A stretch of 59,229 nucleotides of DNA, from NCBI GenBank assembly GCA_029268085.1, contig JAJUHD010000002.1, positions 1 to 59,229 of the forward strand, read 5' to 3'. Both the position numbers and the translations under genes were made by a program. The notes below the pieces were generated by a model that had not been told where the DNA came from, did no database searches, and saw only the letters and a list, made by a program, of their open reading frames with translations. The first letter of the stretch is position 1. Every line of letters begins with the position of its first letter. Shown here piece after piece: positions 20,752 to 31,308 of the stretch. This DNA comes from Bacillota bacterium (GTDB lineage Bacteria > Bacillota > Clostridia > Oscillospirales > Oscillospiraceae).

Positions 20752-21332
20752 ACGGTAAAGTGTCCGCAATCGAGCAGAACCTTGCGGTAATCGATTGCTG
20801 GGGTATCGGCTTCGCGCTGAACGTGACAGCGAATACCCTTTCGCATCTCCAGATCGGCGAACAGGCGAAGCTCTATACATACGAATATATACGCGAAGAC
20901 TCGTTTGAGCTTTTCGGCTTCTATGACAGGCAGGAAAAGCGCTGCTTTGAAATGCTTATCGACGTTTCAGGTGTCGGACCGAAGGCCGCAATATCCGTAT
21001 TGTCTTCGGTTACGCCCGAAGCGCTCGCGATGGCTGTTATATCGGGCGATGAAAAGGCTCTGACGGCGGCTCCCGGCATCGGAAAAAAGATCGCGCAGCG
21101 CATTCTGCTGGAGCTCAAGGACAAAATCGCGAAGGAGACGGGCACCGTAAATGTCATCGGTGCAGTTCCGCCCGTTCCGGCGGGAGGTTCGAAGCTCTCG
21201 GATGCCGTTGCGGCGCTCACCGTTCTGGGCTACGGCAGTGCCGAGATTTCAGCGCTGATGAAGGATATCGACGTGGAAAATACCGCGCTTGAGGATATTA
21301 TAAGACAGGCGTTGAAGAAAACTGTCAAGTAG
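20736..21332 (+). CDS. ruvA: Holliday junction branch migration protein RuvA (TTG start)
   Basis: MFYHINGKV... LIDVSGVGPKAAISVLS... APGIGKKIAQRILLELKDK. Confidence 0.96.
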   Translation: MFYHINGKVSAIEQNLAVIDCWGIGFALNVTANTLSHLQIGEQAKLYTYEYIREDSFELFGFYDRQEKRCFEMLIDVSGVGPKAAISVLSSVTPEALAMAVISGDEKALTAAPGIGKKIAQRILLELKDKIAKETGTVNVIGAVPPVPAGGSKLSDAVAALTVLGYGSAEISALMKDIDVENTALEDIIRQALKKTVK

Positions 21333-21345
21333 GAGGGGATGAGAA

Positions 21346-22386
21346 GTGAGCATAAACTATTCCGGTGAGGAAGATGAAAGAATTATCACTTCAACATCCA
21401 TGCTTCCGGAGGACGCGAACGAGGGATCGCTCCGCCCGCGCATGCTCAGGGAATACATAGGGCAAAAAAAGGCCAAGGATAACCTCAGCATATTCATAGA
21501 GGCGGCAAAAATGCGCAAGGAGCCGCTTGACCATGTGCTGCTCCACGGCCCCCCGGGTCTGGGCAAAACTACTCTTGCGGGGATAATTGCGAACGAGATG
21601 GGCGTCAATATGCGCATCACATCCGGCCCGACCATTGAAAAGCCTGGCGATCTCGCGGCGCTGCTAACAAACCTTCAGGAGAACGATATCCTCTTTGTGG
21701 ACGAGATACACAGGCTTAACCGCACAGTTGAGGAAATTCTCTACCCCGCGATGGAGGACTATGCGATCGATATAATTATCGGCAAGGGCCCTTCTGCGAA
21801 TTCCATAAGGCTTGACCTACCGAAGTTTACGCTCATCGGCGCGACGACGCGCTCGGGACAGCTTACTGCGCCTTTGCGCGACCGTTTCGGGGTTACGCTG
21901 CGCCTTGAGCTGTATACACCGGACGAGCTGCAGCTTATAGTCAGGCGAAGCGCCGATATACTCGGCATCGAAATCGACGAAGCGGGCGCGCGTGAGATCG
22001 CCTGCCGAAGCCGCGGAACGCCGAGAATCGCAAACCGCCTTCTCCGCCGCGTGCGAGATTTCGCTCAGGTAAGGGCAGACGGAGTTATAACGCGTGAAGT
22101 TGCGGACGAAGCCTTGACGCGCCTTGAAGTCGATAAGATGGGGCTTGACTCGCTTGACCGACGCATGCTGAGGAGCATAATCGAATACTACGGCGGCGGC
22201 CCCGTTGGGCTTGAAACGCTGGCCGCGACGATAAACGAGGAAGCGGTAACGCTTGAGGATGTTTATGAACCCTATCTGCTTCAGCAGGGCTTCCTGACGC
22301 GCACGCCAAGGGGACGCTGCATCACGAAAAAGGCTTATGACCATCTGGGGATCGAATACCTCGGACAGCAGCAAATGGATATATAA
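21346..22386 (+). CDS. ruvB: Holliday junction branch migration DNA helicase RuvB
   Basis: [19 protein letters not shown]... [14 protein letters not shown]. Confidence 0.97.
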   Translation: MSINYSGEEDERIITSTSMLPEDANEGSLRPRMLREYIGQKKAKDNLSIFIEAAKMRKEPLDHVLLHGPPGLGKTTLAGIIANEMGVNMRITSGPTIEKPGDLAALLTNLQENDILFVDEIHRLNRTVEEILYPAMEDYAIDIIIGKGPSANSIRLDLPKFTLIGATTRSGQLTAPLRDRFGVTLRLELYTPDELQLIVRRSADILGIEIDEAGAREIACRSRGTPRIANRLLRRVRDFAQVRADGVITREVADEALTRLEVDKMGLDSLDRRMLRSIIEYYGGGPVGLETLAATINEEAVTLEDVYEPYLLQQGFLTRTPRGRCITKKAYDHLGIEYLGQQQMDI

Positions 22387-22458
22387 AAGGCTTTGCCAGT
22401 TTGAGCTGCCCGTCTTGAGGGCAGTCCACATTACAATTTCTTTTGGAGGAAAACCAAT

Positions 22459-23835
22459 TTGGGTAAATATTTTGGAACCGACGGTATCCGCGGGATAGTG
22501 AATAAAGGACTCGACGCTATGCTGGCCTTCAAGGTCGGACAGGCAACAGCTATGGTGCTTGCAGAGGGGCTTAATGAAAAGAGGAGGAAGCCTTTAGTTA
22601 CAATAGGGAAGGATACTCGTATTTCATGCGATATGCTGGAGGCAGCGATAACGGCGGGACTCTGCTCCGCGGGTGCAGATGTGATGCCTTTGGGCGTTGT
22701 TCCGACTCCCGCAGTGGCATTTATAACCACCGACTGCAAAGCCGATGCCGGCATAGTAATCTCCGCCTCCCATAATCCTTATGAGCATAATGGAATAAAG
22801 ATATTCAACAGTAAAGGATTTAAGCTCAGCGACGAACTCGAGGCAAGGATCGAGGATCTAATCGACGGGGAAGAGCCTCTTGAGGAAAAGCAAAACGGCG
22901 ATATAGGCCGTTTGGTACCACGCGGATGCGAGTGTGTTGACAGGTATGTTGAGCACATTGTTTCCGTATCGGAGGGGCGAATTGGGAAGCTTAAGGTCAT
23001 GATAGACTGTTCTAACGGTGCAGCTACCAGAACGGTCAACGACATTTTTGGAAGATTTCCGCTTGACCTTGAACTAATCAAGGATCATCCCGACGGCTGC
23101 AATATTAATGCCAACTGCGGCTCCACGCATATCGAGGGACTGGGACGCATGGTCGTCGCGGGAGGCTATGATCTCGGACTCGCGTTTGACGGAGACGCCG
23201 ACCGCTGCCTTGCTGTCGACGAAAACGGGCAGCTTGTTGACGGTGACAAAATCATGGCGATCTGTGCCAAGGCCATGATAGCCGAGGGAAAACTCAGCAA
23301 TAACGCGATAGTTGCGACTGTCATGTCGAACCTCGGCTTCCATGAGTACTGCAGCAAAAACGGCATTGATCTTCGCTGCGCGGCGGTAGGGGACAGGAAC
23401 GTGCTCGAGATGATGCTCGACAACGGCTTCAATCTCGGCGGAGAGCAATCGGGGCATATGATCTTTCTCGACTATGCAACAACAGGGGACGGACAGCTTG
23501 CAGCGGTTCGATTCCTCGGTTATCTGTCAAGAAGCGGCAAAAAGCTCTCCGAGCTTGCGGCCGAAATACCGACATATCCTCAGGTCTTGCGTAACATTTC
23601 CATTGAAGGCGGAAATGCGGTCAAGGAGATGATTATGTCGGACGGGGGCTTAATACAACTCATTGAGGACGAGCAGAAGTCTCTTGGATCAAGGGGAAGA
23701 ATTCTTGTGAGACCATCTGGAACGGAAGCTCTAATCAGGGTCATGGTCGAAGCGACAGAGGAAAACATCGCGAATGATGTCGCGCTTAAAATATCCTTGT
23801 TTATTGAAGACTTGTCAAAAAACATAAAAATGTAA
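22459..23835 (+). CDS. glmM: phosphoglucosamine mutase
   Basis: MGKYFGTDGIRGIVNKGLDAMLAFKVGQA... VISASHNPYEHNGIKIF. Confidence 0.96.
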   Translation: MGKYFGTDGIRGIVNKGLDAMLAFKVGQATAMVLAEGLNEKRRKPLVTIGKDTRISCDMLEAAITAGLCSAGADVMPLGVVPTPAVAFITTDCKADAGIVISASHNPYEHNGIKIFNSKGFKLSDELEARIEDLIDGEEPLEEKQNGDIGRLVPRGCECVDRYVEHIVSVSEGRIGKLKVMIDCSNGAATRTVNDIFGRFPLDLELIKDHPDGCNINANCGSTHIEGLGRMVVAGGYDLGLAFDGDADRCLAVDENGQLVDGDKIMAICAKAMIAEGKLSNNAIVATVMSNLGFHEYCSKNGIDLRCAAVGDRNVLEMMLDNGFNLGGEQSGHMIFLDYATTGDGQLAAVRFLGYLSRSGKKLSELAAEIPTYPQVLRNISIEGGNAVKEMIMSDGGLIQLIEDEQKSLGSRGRILVRPSGTEALIRVMVEATEENIANDVALKISLFIEDLSKNIKM

Positions 23836-23888
23836 ATTTGGAAAAGGAATTTGCTTGACTTTTTGTAAAAATTATACTATAATCGCGA

Positions 23889-24545
23889 ATGTATAGTGAT
23901 AAACGGATTGGTATTATGGAAAATTATTCTAGTCTCAGTGATAACGAGCTGCTGAGTATGGCAGAATCCGGCGATAAGACCGCGGAAGAACAGCTTGCAC
24001 TCCGCTATGCCCGTTTGGTCAAGATTTGCTCCAGACCGTTTTTTTTGGTCGGGGGCGACGGTGAGGATCTCATTCAGGAAGGGATGCTCGGTCTGCTTTC
24101 CGCAATAAGAGAATTCGATTTATCCATGAACACTTCCTTCAAAACATACGCTGAGATCTGTGTCAAGAGGCGAATATACTCAGCAATCAAAAGCGCTTCG
24201 CGCAAGAAGCATGAGCCCCTTAACGACATGGTGTCGTTTGACGATGTCCTCTCAGATGAAAGCAAGTCCAGCGCGGTATCTTACGGCGAAGCTTATAGAC
24301 GCACTCCTGAGGAGCAAGTCCTCGGCAGGGAAGGCGCAGATGAGATAATCCAGACCTATTCGCGGTGTTTGTCAAAGTTTGAAGTTGAGATATTGAACCT
24401 TTATCTCGGCGGGCTGTCGTACTCCGAAATCGCGGAAGTTTGCGGGAAAACCGAAAAGTCCGTTGACAATGCCGTTCAGCGCATCAGGCGTAAGCTCGCG
24501 CGGAACCTCTATCCTGGCGATAACAGCAAGGGCTGTTCGCAATAA
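23889..24545 (+). CDS. sigH: RNA polymerase sporulation sigma factor SigH-like
   Basis: LSDNELLSMAESGDKTAEEQLALRYARLVKICSRPFFLVGGDGEDLIQEGMLGLLSAIREFD; C-terminal region 4 HTH. Confidence 0.88.
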   Translation: MYSDKRIGIMENYSSLSDNELLSMAESGDKTAEEQLALRYARLVKICSRPFFLVGGDGEDLIQEGMLGLLSAIREFDLSMNTSFKTYAEICVKRRIYSAIKSASRKKHEPLNDMVSFDDVLSDESKSSAVSYGEAYRRTPEEQVLGREGADEIIQTYSRCLSKFEVEILNLYLGGLSYSEIAEVCGKTEKSVDNAVQRIRRKLARNLYPGDNSKGCSQ

Positions 24546-24587
24546 AATGCCCAAAAGGGTAAGTCTTTTTCAAAGAGAGGATTCAAG

Positions 24588-24869
24588 ATGTTCGAAGACA
24601 AAACATTAGTATGCAAGGAATGTGGACAGGAGTTCGTGTTTACCGCTGGTGAGCAGGAATTTTATGCAGAGCGCGGCTTCCAGAACGAGCCTCAGCGCTG
24701 CAAGCCTTGCCGTGACTCCAGAAAGAACGTAGCCCGCGGTCCCCGCGAGTACTTCACTGCTACCTGCGCTGCATGCGGCAAGGAAGCAAAGGTTCCTTTC
24801 GAGCCCAAGTCTGACAGACCTGTCTACTGCAGCGAGTGCTTCGCGAAGATGAGAGAGGAACAGGCTTAA
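24588..24869 (+). CDS. small zinc-ribbon protein
   Basis: Four CxxC motifs, LVCKECGQEFVFTAGEQEFYAERGFQNEPQRCKPCR. Confidence 0.85.
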   Translation: MFEDKTLVCKECGQEFVFTAGEQEFYAERGFQNEPQRCKPCRDSRKNVARGPREYFTATCAACGKEAKVPFEPKSDRPVYCSECFAKMREEQA

Positions 24870-25017
24870 CTTATCGGCTTGTTTCCGGTTTCGGTTTTTC
24901 CGAAACGGTTATATAGCAAGTCTTTGAACTATTTTGGACATAAGATTTTACTTTCAGATCTGCCAAAAGAAGAGCAAAGGTGCTTATAATTCTTGTAGCG
25001 TTGTACTTTACGTAGAA

Positions 25018-25053
25018 AAAGGACTTCTCAGATTGAGAAGTCCTTTTTCATTT
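25018..25053. terminator. terminator between zinc-ribbon gene and ABC-F gene
   Basis: AAAAAGGACTTCTCA gat TGAGAAGTCCTTTTT. Confidence 0.85.
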
Positions 25054-25067
25054 ATATCTTGGAAAAG

Positions 25068-26663
25068 TCAGTCCTTTTTATCCATGATGTGCATATATTC
25101 GTCGTAGGTGCACCTGCGGTCTATACAACCGTTGTCCGTAAGCTCGATAATTCGGTTTGCAACCGTCTGCGTGAGCTGATGGTCGTGGCTCGAGAAGATT
25201 ATGTTGTATTCGAACGCGTCCATGCCGTTATTGAGAGCCGCGATGCTCTCAAGATCAAGATGGTTCGTCGGCTGATCGAACAATAGTACATTAGCTCCGG
25301 AAAGCATCATTTTGCTTATCATGCAGCGAACTCTTTCACCTCCGGAGAGGACGCTGACCTTTTTATAGACATCGTCGTTGGAAAAAAGCATACGCCCAAG
25401 GAAGGTACGCAGGTAGCTTTCGCGTTTGTCTGTTGAGAACTGACGCATCCAGTCCATGATGTCAAGATCGCAGTTGTCGAAATAAGACCCGTTATCCTTC
25501 GGGAAGTAGGCCTGTGTTGTAGAAACACCCCATTTGACCTCGCCCTCATCGGGCTCCAATTCGCCTGCGAGGATCTTAAACAGGGTCGTAATCGCGATTT
25601 CGTTTTTGCCTATAAGCGCAATCTTGTCGTCCTTGCCCATAATGAAGCTGACCTTATTGAGTACCTTAACGCCGTCAACTGTCTTGCTGACGTCCGTGAC
25701 AAACAGCCTGTCCTTGCCCGGCTCGCGCTCTGCCTTGAAGCCGACCCACGGGTAGCGGCGGGAGGATGCGGGCATTTCCTCAACCGACAGCTTTTCAAGC
25801 AGCTTGCGACGGCTTGTCGCTTGGCGGGACTTGGATTTGTTTGCTGAAAAGCGAGCGATAAAGCTTTGCAGCTCCTGTATTTTCTGCTCGGCCTTTTTAT
25901 TCTGGTCCTTAATGAGCCTCTGCATAAGCTGGCTGGACTCGTACCAGAAATCGTAGTTGCCGACGTACATCTTGATTTTGCCGTAGTCGATATCGACGAT
26001 GTGTGTGCAGACGGTATTAAGAAAATATCGGTCGTGCGATACGACGAGAACCGTACCGTCGTAGTCGAGCAGGAAATCCTCCAGCCAGACAACGGAATTT
26101 AAGTCGAGGTTGTTCGTCGGCTCGTCGAGAAGAATGATATCGGGATGCCCGAAAAGCGCCTGAGCAAGCAGAACCTTGACCTTTTGGCGCCCTTCAAGCT
26201 CTGTCATCATGCTGTAATGCAGGTCGGTGCCGATACCTAGACCCTGAAGTATTCTGGAGGCGTCGCTTTCGGCCTCCCAGCCGCCGAGCTCAGAGAATTC
26301 TTCTTCGAGTTCCGCCGCGCGAATGCCATCCTCATCGGAAAAATCGGGCTTCTCATAGATTGCGTCCTTTTCCTTGCCGCAGTCGTAAAGGCGCTTGTTG
26401 CCCATAATGACGGTGTCCATGACGTTATACTCGTCGTACATATTCTGGTTCTGCTTAAGCACCGACATGCGGCGTTTCTTATCGACGTTAACTGTCCCGT
26501 CGTAACTCGTCAGTTCGCCGGAGAGTATTTTTAGAAAGGTCGATTTGCCGGCACCGTTCGCGCCTATGATGCCATAGCAGTTTCCGGCGGTGAACTGCAG
26601 GTCAACCCTGTCAAAGAGCTTTTGACCGCCGAACTGGAGTGAAAGGTTTTCAACTGTAATCAT
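25068..26663 (-). CDS. ABC-F family ATP-binding cassette protein
   Basis: Two ABC domains, GANGAGKSTFLKILSGEL, LLDEPTNNLD and LLFDQPTNHLD signatures, no TM. Confidence 0.93.
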   Translation of the reverse strand: MITVENLSLQFGGQKLFDRVDLQFTAGNCYGIIGANGAGKSTFLKILSGELTSYDGTVNVDKKRRMSVLKQNQNMYDEYNVMDTVIMGNKRLYDCGKEKDAIYEKPDFSDEDGIRAAELEEEFSELGGWEAESDASRILQGLGIGTDLHYSMMTELEGRQKVKVLLAQALFGHPDIILLDEPTNNLDLNSVVWLEDFLLDYDGTVLVVSHDRYFLNTVCTHIVDIDYGKIKMYVGNYDFWYESSQLMQRLIKDQNKKAEQKIQELQSFIARFSANKSKSRQATSRRKLLEKLSVEEMPASSRRYPWVGFKAEREPGKDRLFVTDVSKTVDGVKVLNKVSFIMGKDDKIALIGKNEIAITTLFKILAGELEPDEGEVKWGVSTTQAYFPKDNGSYFDNCDLDIMDWMRQFSTDKRESYLRTFLGRMLFSNDDVYKKVSVLSGGERVRCMISKMMLSGANVLLFDQPTNHLDLESIAALNNGMDAFEYNIIFSSHDHQLTQTVANRIIELTDNGCIDRRCTYDEYMHIMDKKD

Positions 26664-26729
26664 CTGATAACTCCCATAAGTAAGTTGAGGGGAGTTGGAC
26701 CTTGCCGAATCCGACTCCCCATAAATAAG

Positions 26730-27242
26730 CTAAAAGGTCTTTTTCACATAGGGAATGCGCATAAGAGCATAGAACAGGGCGGTGCCAGCGACAGCACCGA
26801 ATACTCCCTGCGCACAATTTGCCGGGATGTTTGCAACAGCCGCCCAGCCGTAGCCGAGTATCGTTGCTTCATAAGCAAAGTAAAGGGTAATCATTATTAC
26901 CTCTGCCAAAAGGCTTCCCAGAACAGCCGAAGACAGAGCGTTTTTCTTTTTGGCGGATTGGAGGATCGCGCCGGCTGTGAGTGCCATTAACGCTTTAATT
27001 ATAAGCGTTGCAGGAGCGTAGACGACATAGGCCGCCAAAATATCTGCAAGTGCGGAACCGAGCCCTGCAGCCACTGCGCCCCAGGCGGGACCAAGAAGAA
27101 AGGCACTGAGTATGACAACTGCGTCTCCGGCGTTAACGTAACCGCCGAGAGGCGAGGGAACGCGTACAATCATTGTTGCGACCGTCGCCAGAGCAGTGAA
27201 AAGACCAGCCCATACAAGTTTTTGGATTTTGTCATTCTTCAT
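26730..27242 (-). CDS. ECF transporter S component
   Basis: LVWAGLFTALATVATMIVRVPSPLGGYVNAGDAVVILSAFLLGPAWGAVAAGLGSALADI. Confidence 0.85.
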   Translation of the reverse strand: MKNDKIQKLVWAGLFTALATVATMIVRVPSPLGGYVNAGDAVVILSAFLLGPAWGAVAAGLGSALADILAAYVVYAPATLIIKALMALTAGAILQSAKKKNALSSAVLGSLLAEVIMITLYFAYEATILGYGWAAVANIPANCAQGVFGAVAGTALFYALMRIPYVKKTF

Positions 27243-27258
27243 ATTTTTCCTCCGTTAA

Positions 27259-28785
27259 TCATTTTGCCGAGTCCGTTTTCTCGCTTTTCGTAATCCTGAT
27301 CGCCGCCGTCGCAATACCCGCCAGTATAAAATATGTGAAGAAGGTGCGCGGATAGTACCAGACATATTCTACTCCGAAAGCGAACGCGATACCGATAAGG
27401 CTCGATAAACATGCGATAAGCACGAATTTATTCGCCTTATCCGAGGTTTTAAGCAGGGAACAGGCCGAATCCTTCCAAAGCCTGAGCATAAACCACATGA
27501 AGGAGAAAAAGCCCAAAATGCCAAGCTCGATAACAAGTTCCATATAGACCATATGGCTGTGCGGAACACCGACAAGCGCTTTGATATTCGCGTACTCGGG
27601 ATAGACGAGGGCAAAGCTGGCCGGCCCTAGGCCAATGCCCGTCAGGAAATAATCTCGAACCATTTTTATTGTGCCGTCCCATACATACAGGCGGAACATC
27701 ATCGAGGAATCCTTCATCGTTAAAAGCGTAGACAGACGTACCATGATGCTGTTCGGGAGAAACGGTATTGCCGCGACGCAGAAAAGAATAAATGCGGGTA
27801 TCAGCTTCTTGTTCGCGTAGTAGACGAAAACGATGCACGAGAGCATCATCGCGATCCAGCAGGAACGCGAATAGGTCATGAGCAGCGCGAGGAAGGGGAA
27901 ACCGATACCGAGACAGAAGGGTATCCTTATCCATGCGCGCTTGATGTTAGCCGCAAAAACAGCCGCGACGGGCGTCATCATGACAAGGAATTCCGCGTAA
28001 TTGTTTGGATTGCCGAACGAACTGTAGACCCTGCCCGGAACGCCTTCATTCAGCTCAAGATCCGTGAGGCTCTCGCTGACGGGAACACCGACAATGCGCT
28101 GATATATGGCGTACAGAGCGGAAATGATAACTGCGATATAGATGAAACCGAGAAGCTTCATCATGCGCTCTCTGCTCGTTATATCGGCGGAAATGATATA
28201 AAGGAACAGCAGGGCTGTGACGTAAAACAGCAGAATACGGAAGCTGTCGCTCCTATCAAAGCTGAATGCGAGGCTCGCAACGCTGGCTATCGCGAAAAGC
28301 GTTACAGGCAGACCCATATCGTGCAGATAATACAGCTTTCTTTTGCCCGCGCCGACCATTATGAGATAAAGCCCGAAGAGACAGAGGGCGGCAAAAAGCG
28401 CATAGGTATTCGACCAGTAGTCGTGCGGCACAATGAACATCAGGCAGATAAAGCCGCCCAGTATAGTCTCGAAATTGATAAAGAAAGAACCTTTCACATA
28501 CTTGTTTACGAAAACAGCCGTTACGCTGCCATTAGCCGCTTTTCGGACTGCTTTGGCGGCCTGCCTGATTAGAAAGACGATAAAATCAAGAATCGCCTTA
28601 AATATGCGCGCAAATATCGAGTTTTCATATATCGGTTCGATACGGCTGTCCCTGACAAACCAGTGTATGATCTTGCTTTCAGAAAACGCGCGGCTGAACG
28701 CGCGGAAAATCATCTGCAAAAAGGCGAATGTGCCGCTCTGAAGCCAGATGCAATAGGTTTTTCCCAGAACACTTGAGGAAAGCAC
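27259..28785 (-). CDS. O-antigen ligase family polytopic membrane protein
   Basis: Multiple TM segments; GIGLGPASFALVYPEYANIKALVGVPHSHMVYMELVIELGILG Wzy_C-like region. Confidence 0.8.
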   Translation of the reverse strand: MLSSSVLGKTYCIWLQSGTFAFLQMIFRAFSRAFSESKIIHWFVRDSRIEPIYENSIFARIFKAILDFIVFLIRQAAKAVRKAANGSVTAVFVNKYVKGSFFINFETILGGFICLMFIVPHDYWSNTYALFAALCLFGLYLIMVGAGKRKLYYLHDMGLPVTLFAIASVASLAFSFDRSDSFRILLFYVTALLFLYIISADITSRERMMKLLGFIYIAVIISALYAIYQRIVGVPVSESLTDLELNEGVPGRVYSSFGNPNNYAEFLVMMTPVAAVFAANIKRAWIRIPFCLGIGFPFLALLMTYSRSCWIAMMLSCIVFVYYANKKLIPAFILFCVAAIPFLPNSIMVRLSTLLTMKDSSMMFRLYVWDGTIKMVRDYFLTGIGLGPASFALVYPEYANIKALVGVPHSHMVYMELVIELGILGFFSFMWFMLRLWKDSACSLLKTSDKANKFVLIACLSSLIGIAFAFGVEYVWYYPRTFFTYFILAGIATAAIRITKSEKTDSAK

Positions 28786-28832
28786 AAAGCCACCCCGCTT
28801 TCATAGGATTAATATTTTGGGGCTCGAATCCG

Positions 28833-29315
28833 TTAAGAAATGGCCTCGATGCCGCTCACCTTCAAATAAAGCTTTGCCTTTCCGGCATAAATTGTCAGCG
28901 TGTGACCGACACCGTATAGTACCCCGTCGATAGTGACGCCATGCTCTGAAAGCTCGCCTGTGCCGATGGCGTTTATAGTAACAGAATTGTAGCCTTGCCT
29001 GACGACAGTCTCAACCTCGCCGTTGGTGTCGGTTTCATAACCGATAGGAGCGCCGATTTCGAAATCCTCGACTGTACCCATGACCACATTTTCTTTTGAG
29101 TCAAGGACACTTGTGCCTTTTTCAAGTGCGTTTGCGACATAATCGGGGATTTCTTCTCCGTAAAAGCTGATTTTTACCTGTGACAAATTAGCGTTTTCAC
29201 TACCCTTATCAACCACCTTCATTGCTACAAACGCGACGAGGGCAAGGAGAACGAGGACGATAATAAGGTCAATTAGATTGACCTTTCCAAAGAGCTTTCC
29301 GTTTTTATCTACCAT
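28833..29315 (-). CDS. DUF4330-like single-TM protein
   Basis: MVDKNGKLFGKVNLIDLIIVLVLLALVAFVAMKVV; start moved from 29552 because that extension overlaps the glycosyltransferase gene. Confidence 0.7.
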   Translation of the reverse strand: MVDKNGKLFGKVNLIDLIIVLVLLALVAFVAMKVVDKGSENANLSQVKISFYGEEIPDYVANALEKGTSVLDSKENVVMGTVEDFEIGAPIGYETDTNGEVETVVRQGYNSVTINAIGTGELSEHGVTIDGVLYGVGHTLTIYAGKAKLYLKVSGIEAIS

Positions 29316-29340
29316 TGCTTGATTCCTTCTTTCCAAGTTA

Positions 29341-30432
29341 TTAGTTGTATGCGGCGAAAACATCATCCGCCAGCTTGTTGAGGTCAAATTGCTTTTTAAT
29401 CTTCTCGGCCGCGGCCGCCGAAAGCCTTGCTCGTAATTCCGTATCGTCCATGAGACGTTTAATGCTCGAGGCAAAGGCGTCCGTGTCGCCGTATTTGCAT
29501 ACGAAGCCGCACTGTATGCCGGTTTCGGCAAGATCTCGGTTGCCCCCGACATCGGTCACGACGAGAGGCAGCCCCGCGTTCATCGCCTCGAGAATTGCAA
29601 AGCTCATCGCCTCATTGCAGCTTGAAGAGTTGAGATATATGTCCGAACCGAGCAATATCTCCCGCGTATCCTTGCGAAAGCCGAGAAGGCGGCATTCGTT
29701 CTCAAGACCGAGTTCAGAAGCTTTGGCGCTGATTTCGGAGAAAAGCTCACCGTCTCCGCAGATCAGGCAGCAAAAAGGCTTGTCCGATCTTTTTTTAAGC
29801 TCCGCAAGGGAATCCAGCAGGAACGATAGCCCTTTTTCCTGAGCAAACCTCGCAAGTATTGTCATTACAAAGCAGTTATCCGAAAGACCGAGCTCTTTTC
29901 TTATAACATTAGACCTCACAGAAGAACCGGCAGGCTCGATACCGTTGTATATAACCTTGATGCGCGAAGGCTCTACGCCATTTTCGATCATTATATCCCG
30001 TCCCTCATTGCAGACGGCAATTATGCAGTGGTTTTTCGGCGTAAAGCGCTTGTTCAGCCTGCGCCATACGAAACCGGACAATCCGGAAAGACGCAGGGTG
30101 AGGTGGTTCGTGAGAACAACCTTCGGCTTATTGTAATAACGCTTCGAGATGAGAGCGATTATGTTTTCACGCGGATATTGTGCGTGTATCACCTCGATGC
30201 CGTTCGAACGGCAGTAATCAGCGAGCTTCTTCGCTGCGGATAGCATCGAACGCCAGCTCATTTCGACCTGAAGGCACGGAACAGAGGCCTCTTTCATCTT
30301 CTGTGAAAGCTCGCCGCCGACATTATAGGCAAAGAACGGATTAATTTTGCCTTTACCGAGACGTATAAGGTTCTCGACATATTTTTCGGTACCGGCTTTT
30401 CCGGCATAGTTTATAAGATAAAGAACATTCAA
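29341..30432 (-). CDS. glycosyltransferase family 4 protein
   Basis: MNVLYLINYAGKAGTEKYVENLI... EKGLSFLLDSL... EAMNAGLPLVVTDVGGNRDL. Confidence 0.9.
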   Translation of the reverse strand: MNVLYLINYAGKAGTEKYVENLIRLGKGKINPFFAYNVGGELSQKMKEASVPCLQVEMSWRSMLSAAKKLADYCRSNGIEVIHAQYPRENIIALISKRYYNKPKVVLTNHLTLRLSGLSGFVWRRLNKRFTPKNHCIIAVCNEGRDIMIENGVEPSRIKVIYNGIEPAGSSVRSNVIRKELGLSDNCFVMTILARFAQEKGLSFLLDSLAELKKRSDKPFCCLICGDGELFSEISAKASELGLENECRLLGFRKDTREILLGSDIYLNSSSCNEAMSFAILEAMNAGLPLVVTDVGGNRDLAETGIQCGFVCKYGDTDAFASSIKRLMDDTELRARLSAAAAEKIKKQFDLNKLADDVFAAYN

Positions 30433-30566
30433 GCTATTATCGCCTGCCCTTCAGTATGGATGCCCAAAGGCCGGACATTGGTCTTAGAGGGGGTTCGCCC
30501 CGCAGCGCTGGACCGCTTTGCCAAGTATACATCATTTTATCGAAGGATGCAAGTCAGTTGCATGAA

Positions 30567-30600
30567 AAGCCCGCCGTACTCTAGTACGGCGGGCCTATTC
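30567..30600 (-). terminator. terminator downstream of livF
   Basis: GCCCGCCGTACT/AGTACGGCGGGC then U-rich on minus strand. Confidence 0.8.
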
Positions 30601-30603
30601 AGT

Positions 30604-31305
30604 TCATCCGCCTAGATATGCTTTTTGAACGGCGTCATTATTCAGCAGTTCGTCCGCCTTTGCGGAAAGGACTATCTTGCCGGTTTCAAGAACATATCCT
30701 CTGTCGGCTACCGAAAGCGCCATCTGCGCATTCTGCTCGACAAGGAGTATCGTTGTTCCAGCGGAGTTAAGCTCCTTGATTATATCAAATATCTGTTCGA
30801 CAAGGATCGGCGCAAGGCCCATCGAGGGCTCGTCCAGCATAAGAAGCTCGGGCTTAGACATAAGCGCTCTGCCCATTGCGAGCATCTGCTGCTCGCCGCC
30901 GGAAAGCGTTCCGGCAACTTGTTTTCTGCGCTCCTTAAGTCGGGGAAAGCGGGTATATACATTGTCCAGCCCGTCGTTTACCTCGCTTGCTTTTCTTGTA
31001 AAGGCACCCATCTCGAGGTTTTCTTCAACAGTCATCCCCAGAAAAACCCTTCGGCCTTCGGGAACCTGCGCGAGTCCGCCTGCGACAATTTTATGGGGAA
31101 CGATATTGCTTATGGGCTTGTCAAGGAAGGTGATGGAACCGGTCTTGCTGCGTAAAAGACCCGAAACCGTATTCAGTATCGTGGACTTACCGGCGCCGTT
31201 TGCACCGATCAAGGTTACGATCTCACCCTTGTTGACCTCAAAGGATACACCTTTGATAGCGTGGATACTTCCGTAAAATACGTTGATATCGTTTACCTTC
31301 AGCAT
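30604..31305 (-). CDS. livF: branched-chain amino acid ABC transporter ATPase LivF
   Basis: MLKVNDINVFYGSIHAIKGVSFEVNKGEIVTLIGANGAGKST. Confidence 0.93.
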   Translation of the reverse strand: MLKVNDINVFYGSIHAIKGVSFEVNKGEIVTLIGANGAGKSTILNTVSGLLRSKTGSITFLDKPISNIVPHKIVAGGLAQVPEGRRVFLGMTVEENLEMGAFTRKASEVNDGLDNVYTRFPRLKERRKQVAGTLSGGEQQMLAMGRALMSKPELLMLDEPSMGLAPILVEQIFDIIKELNSAGTTILLVEQNAQMALSVADRGYVLETGKIVLSAKADELLNNDAVQKAYLGG

Positions 31306-31308
31306 ACG

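Noticed and set aside
24950-25053. Possible small RNA: TATAAT at about 24986 followed by a strong terminator
   Set aside because: No convincing -35; the terminator is explained by the two flanking convergent genes
28833-29552. N-terminal 79 residues of the 28833-29552 ORF
   Set aside because: Overlaps the glycosyltransferase gene in another frame with non-protein-like composition; start reassigned to 29315
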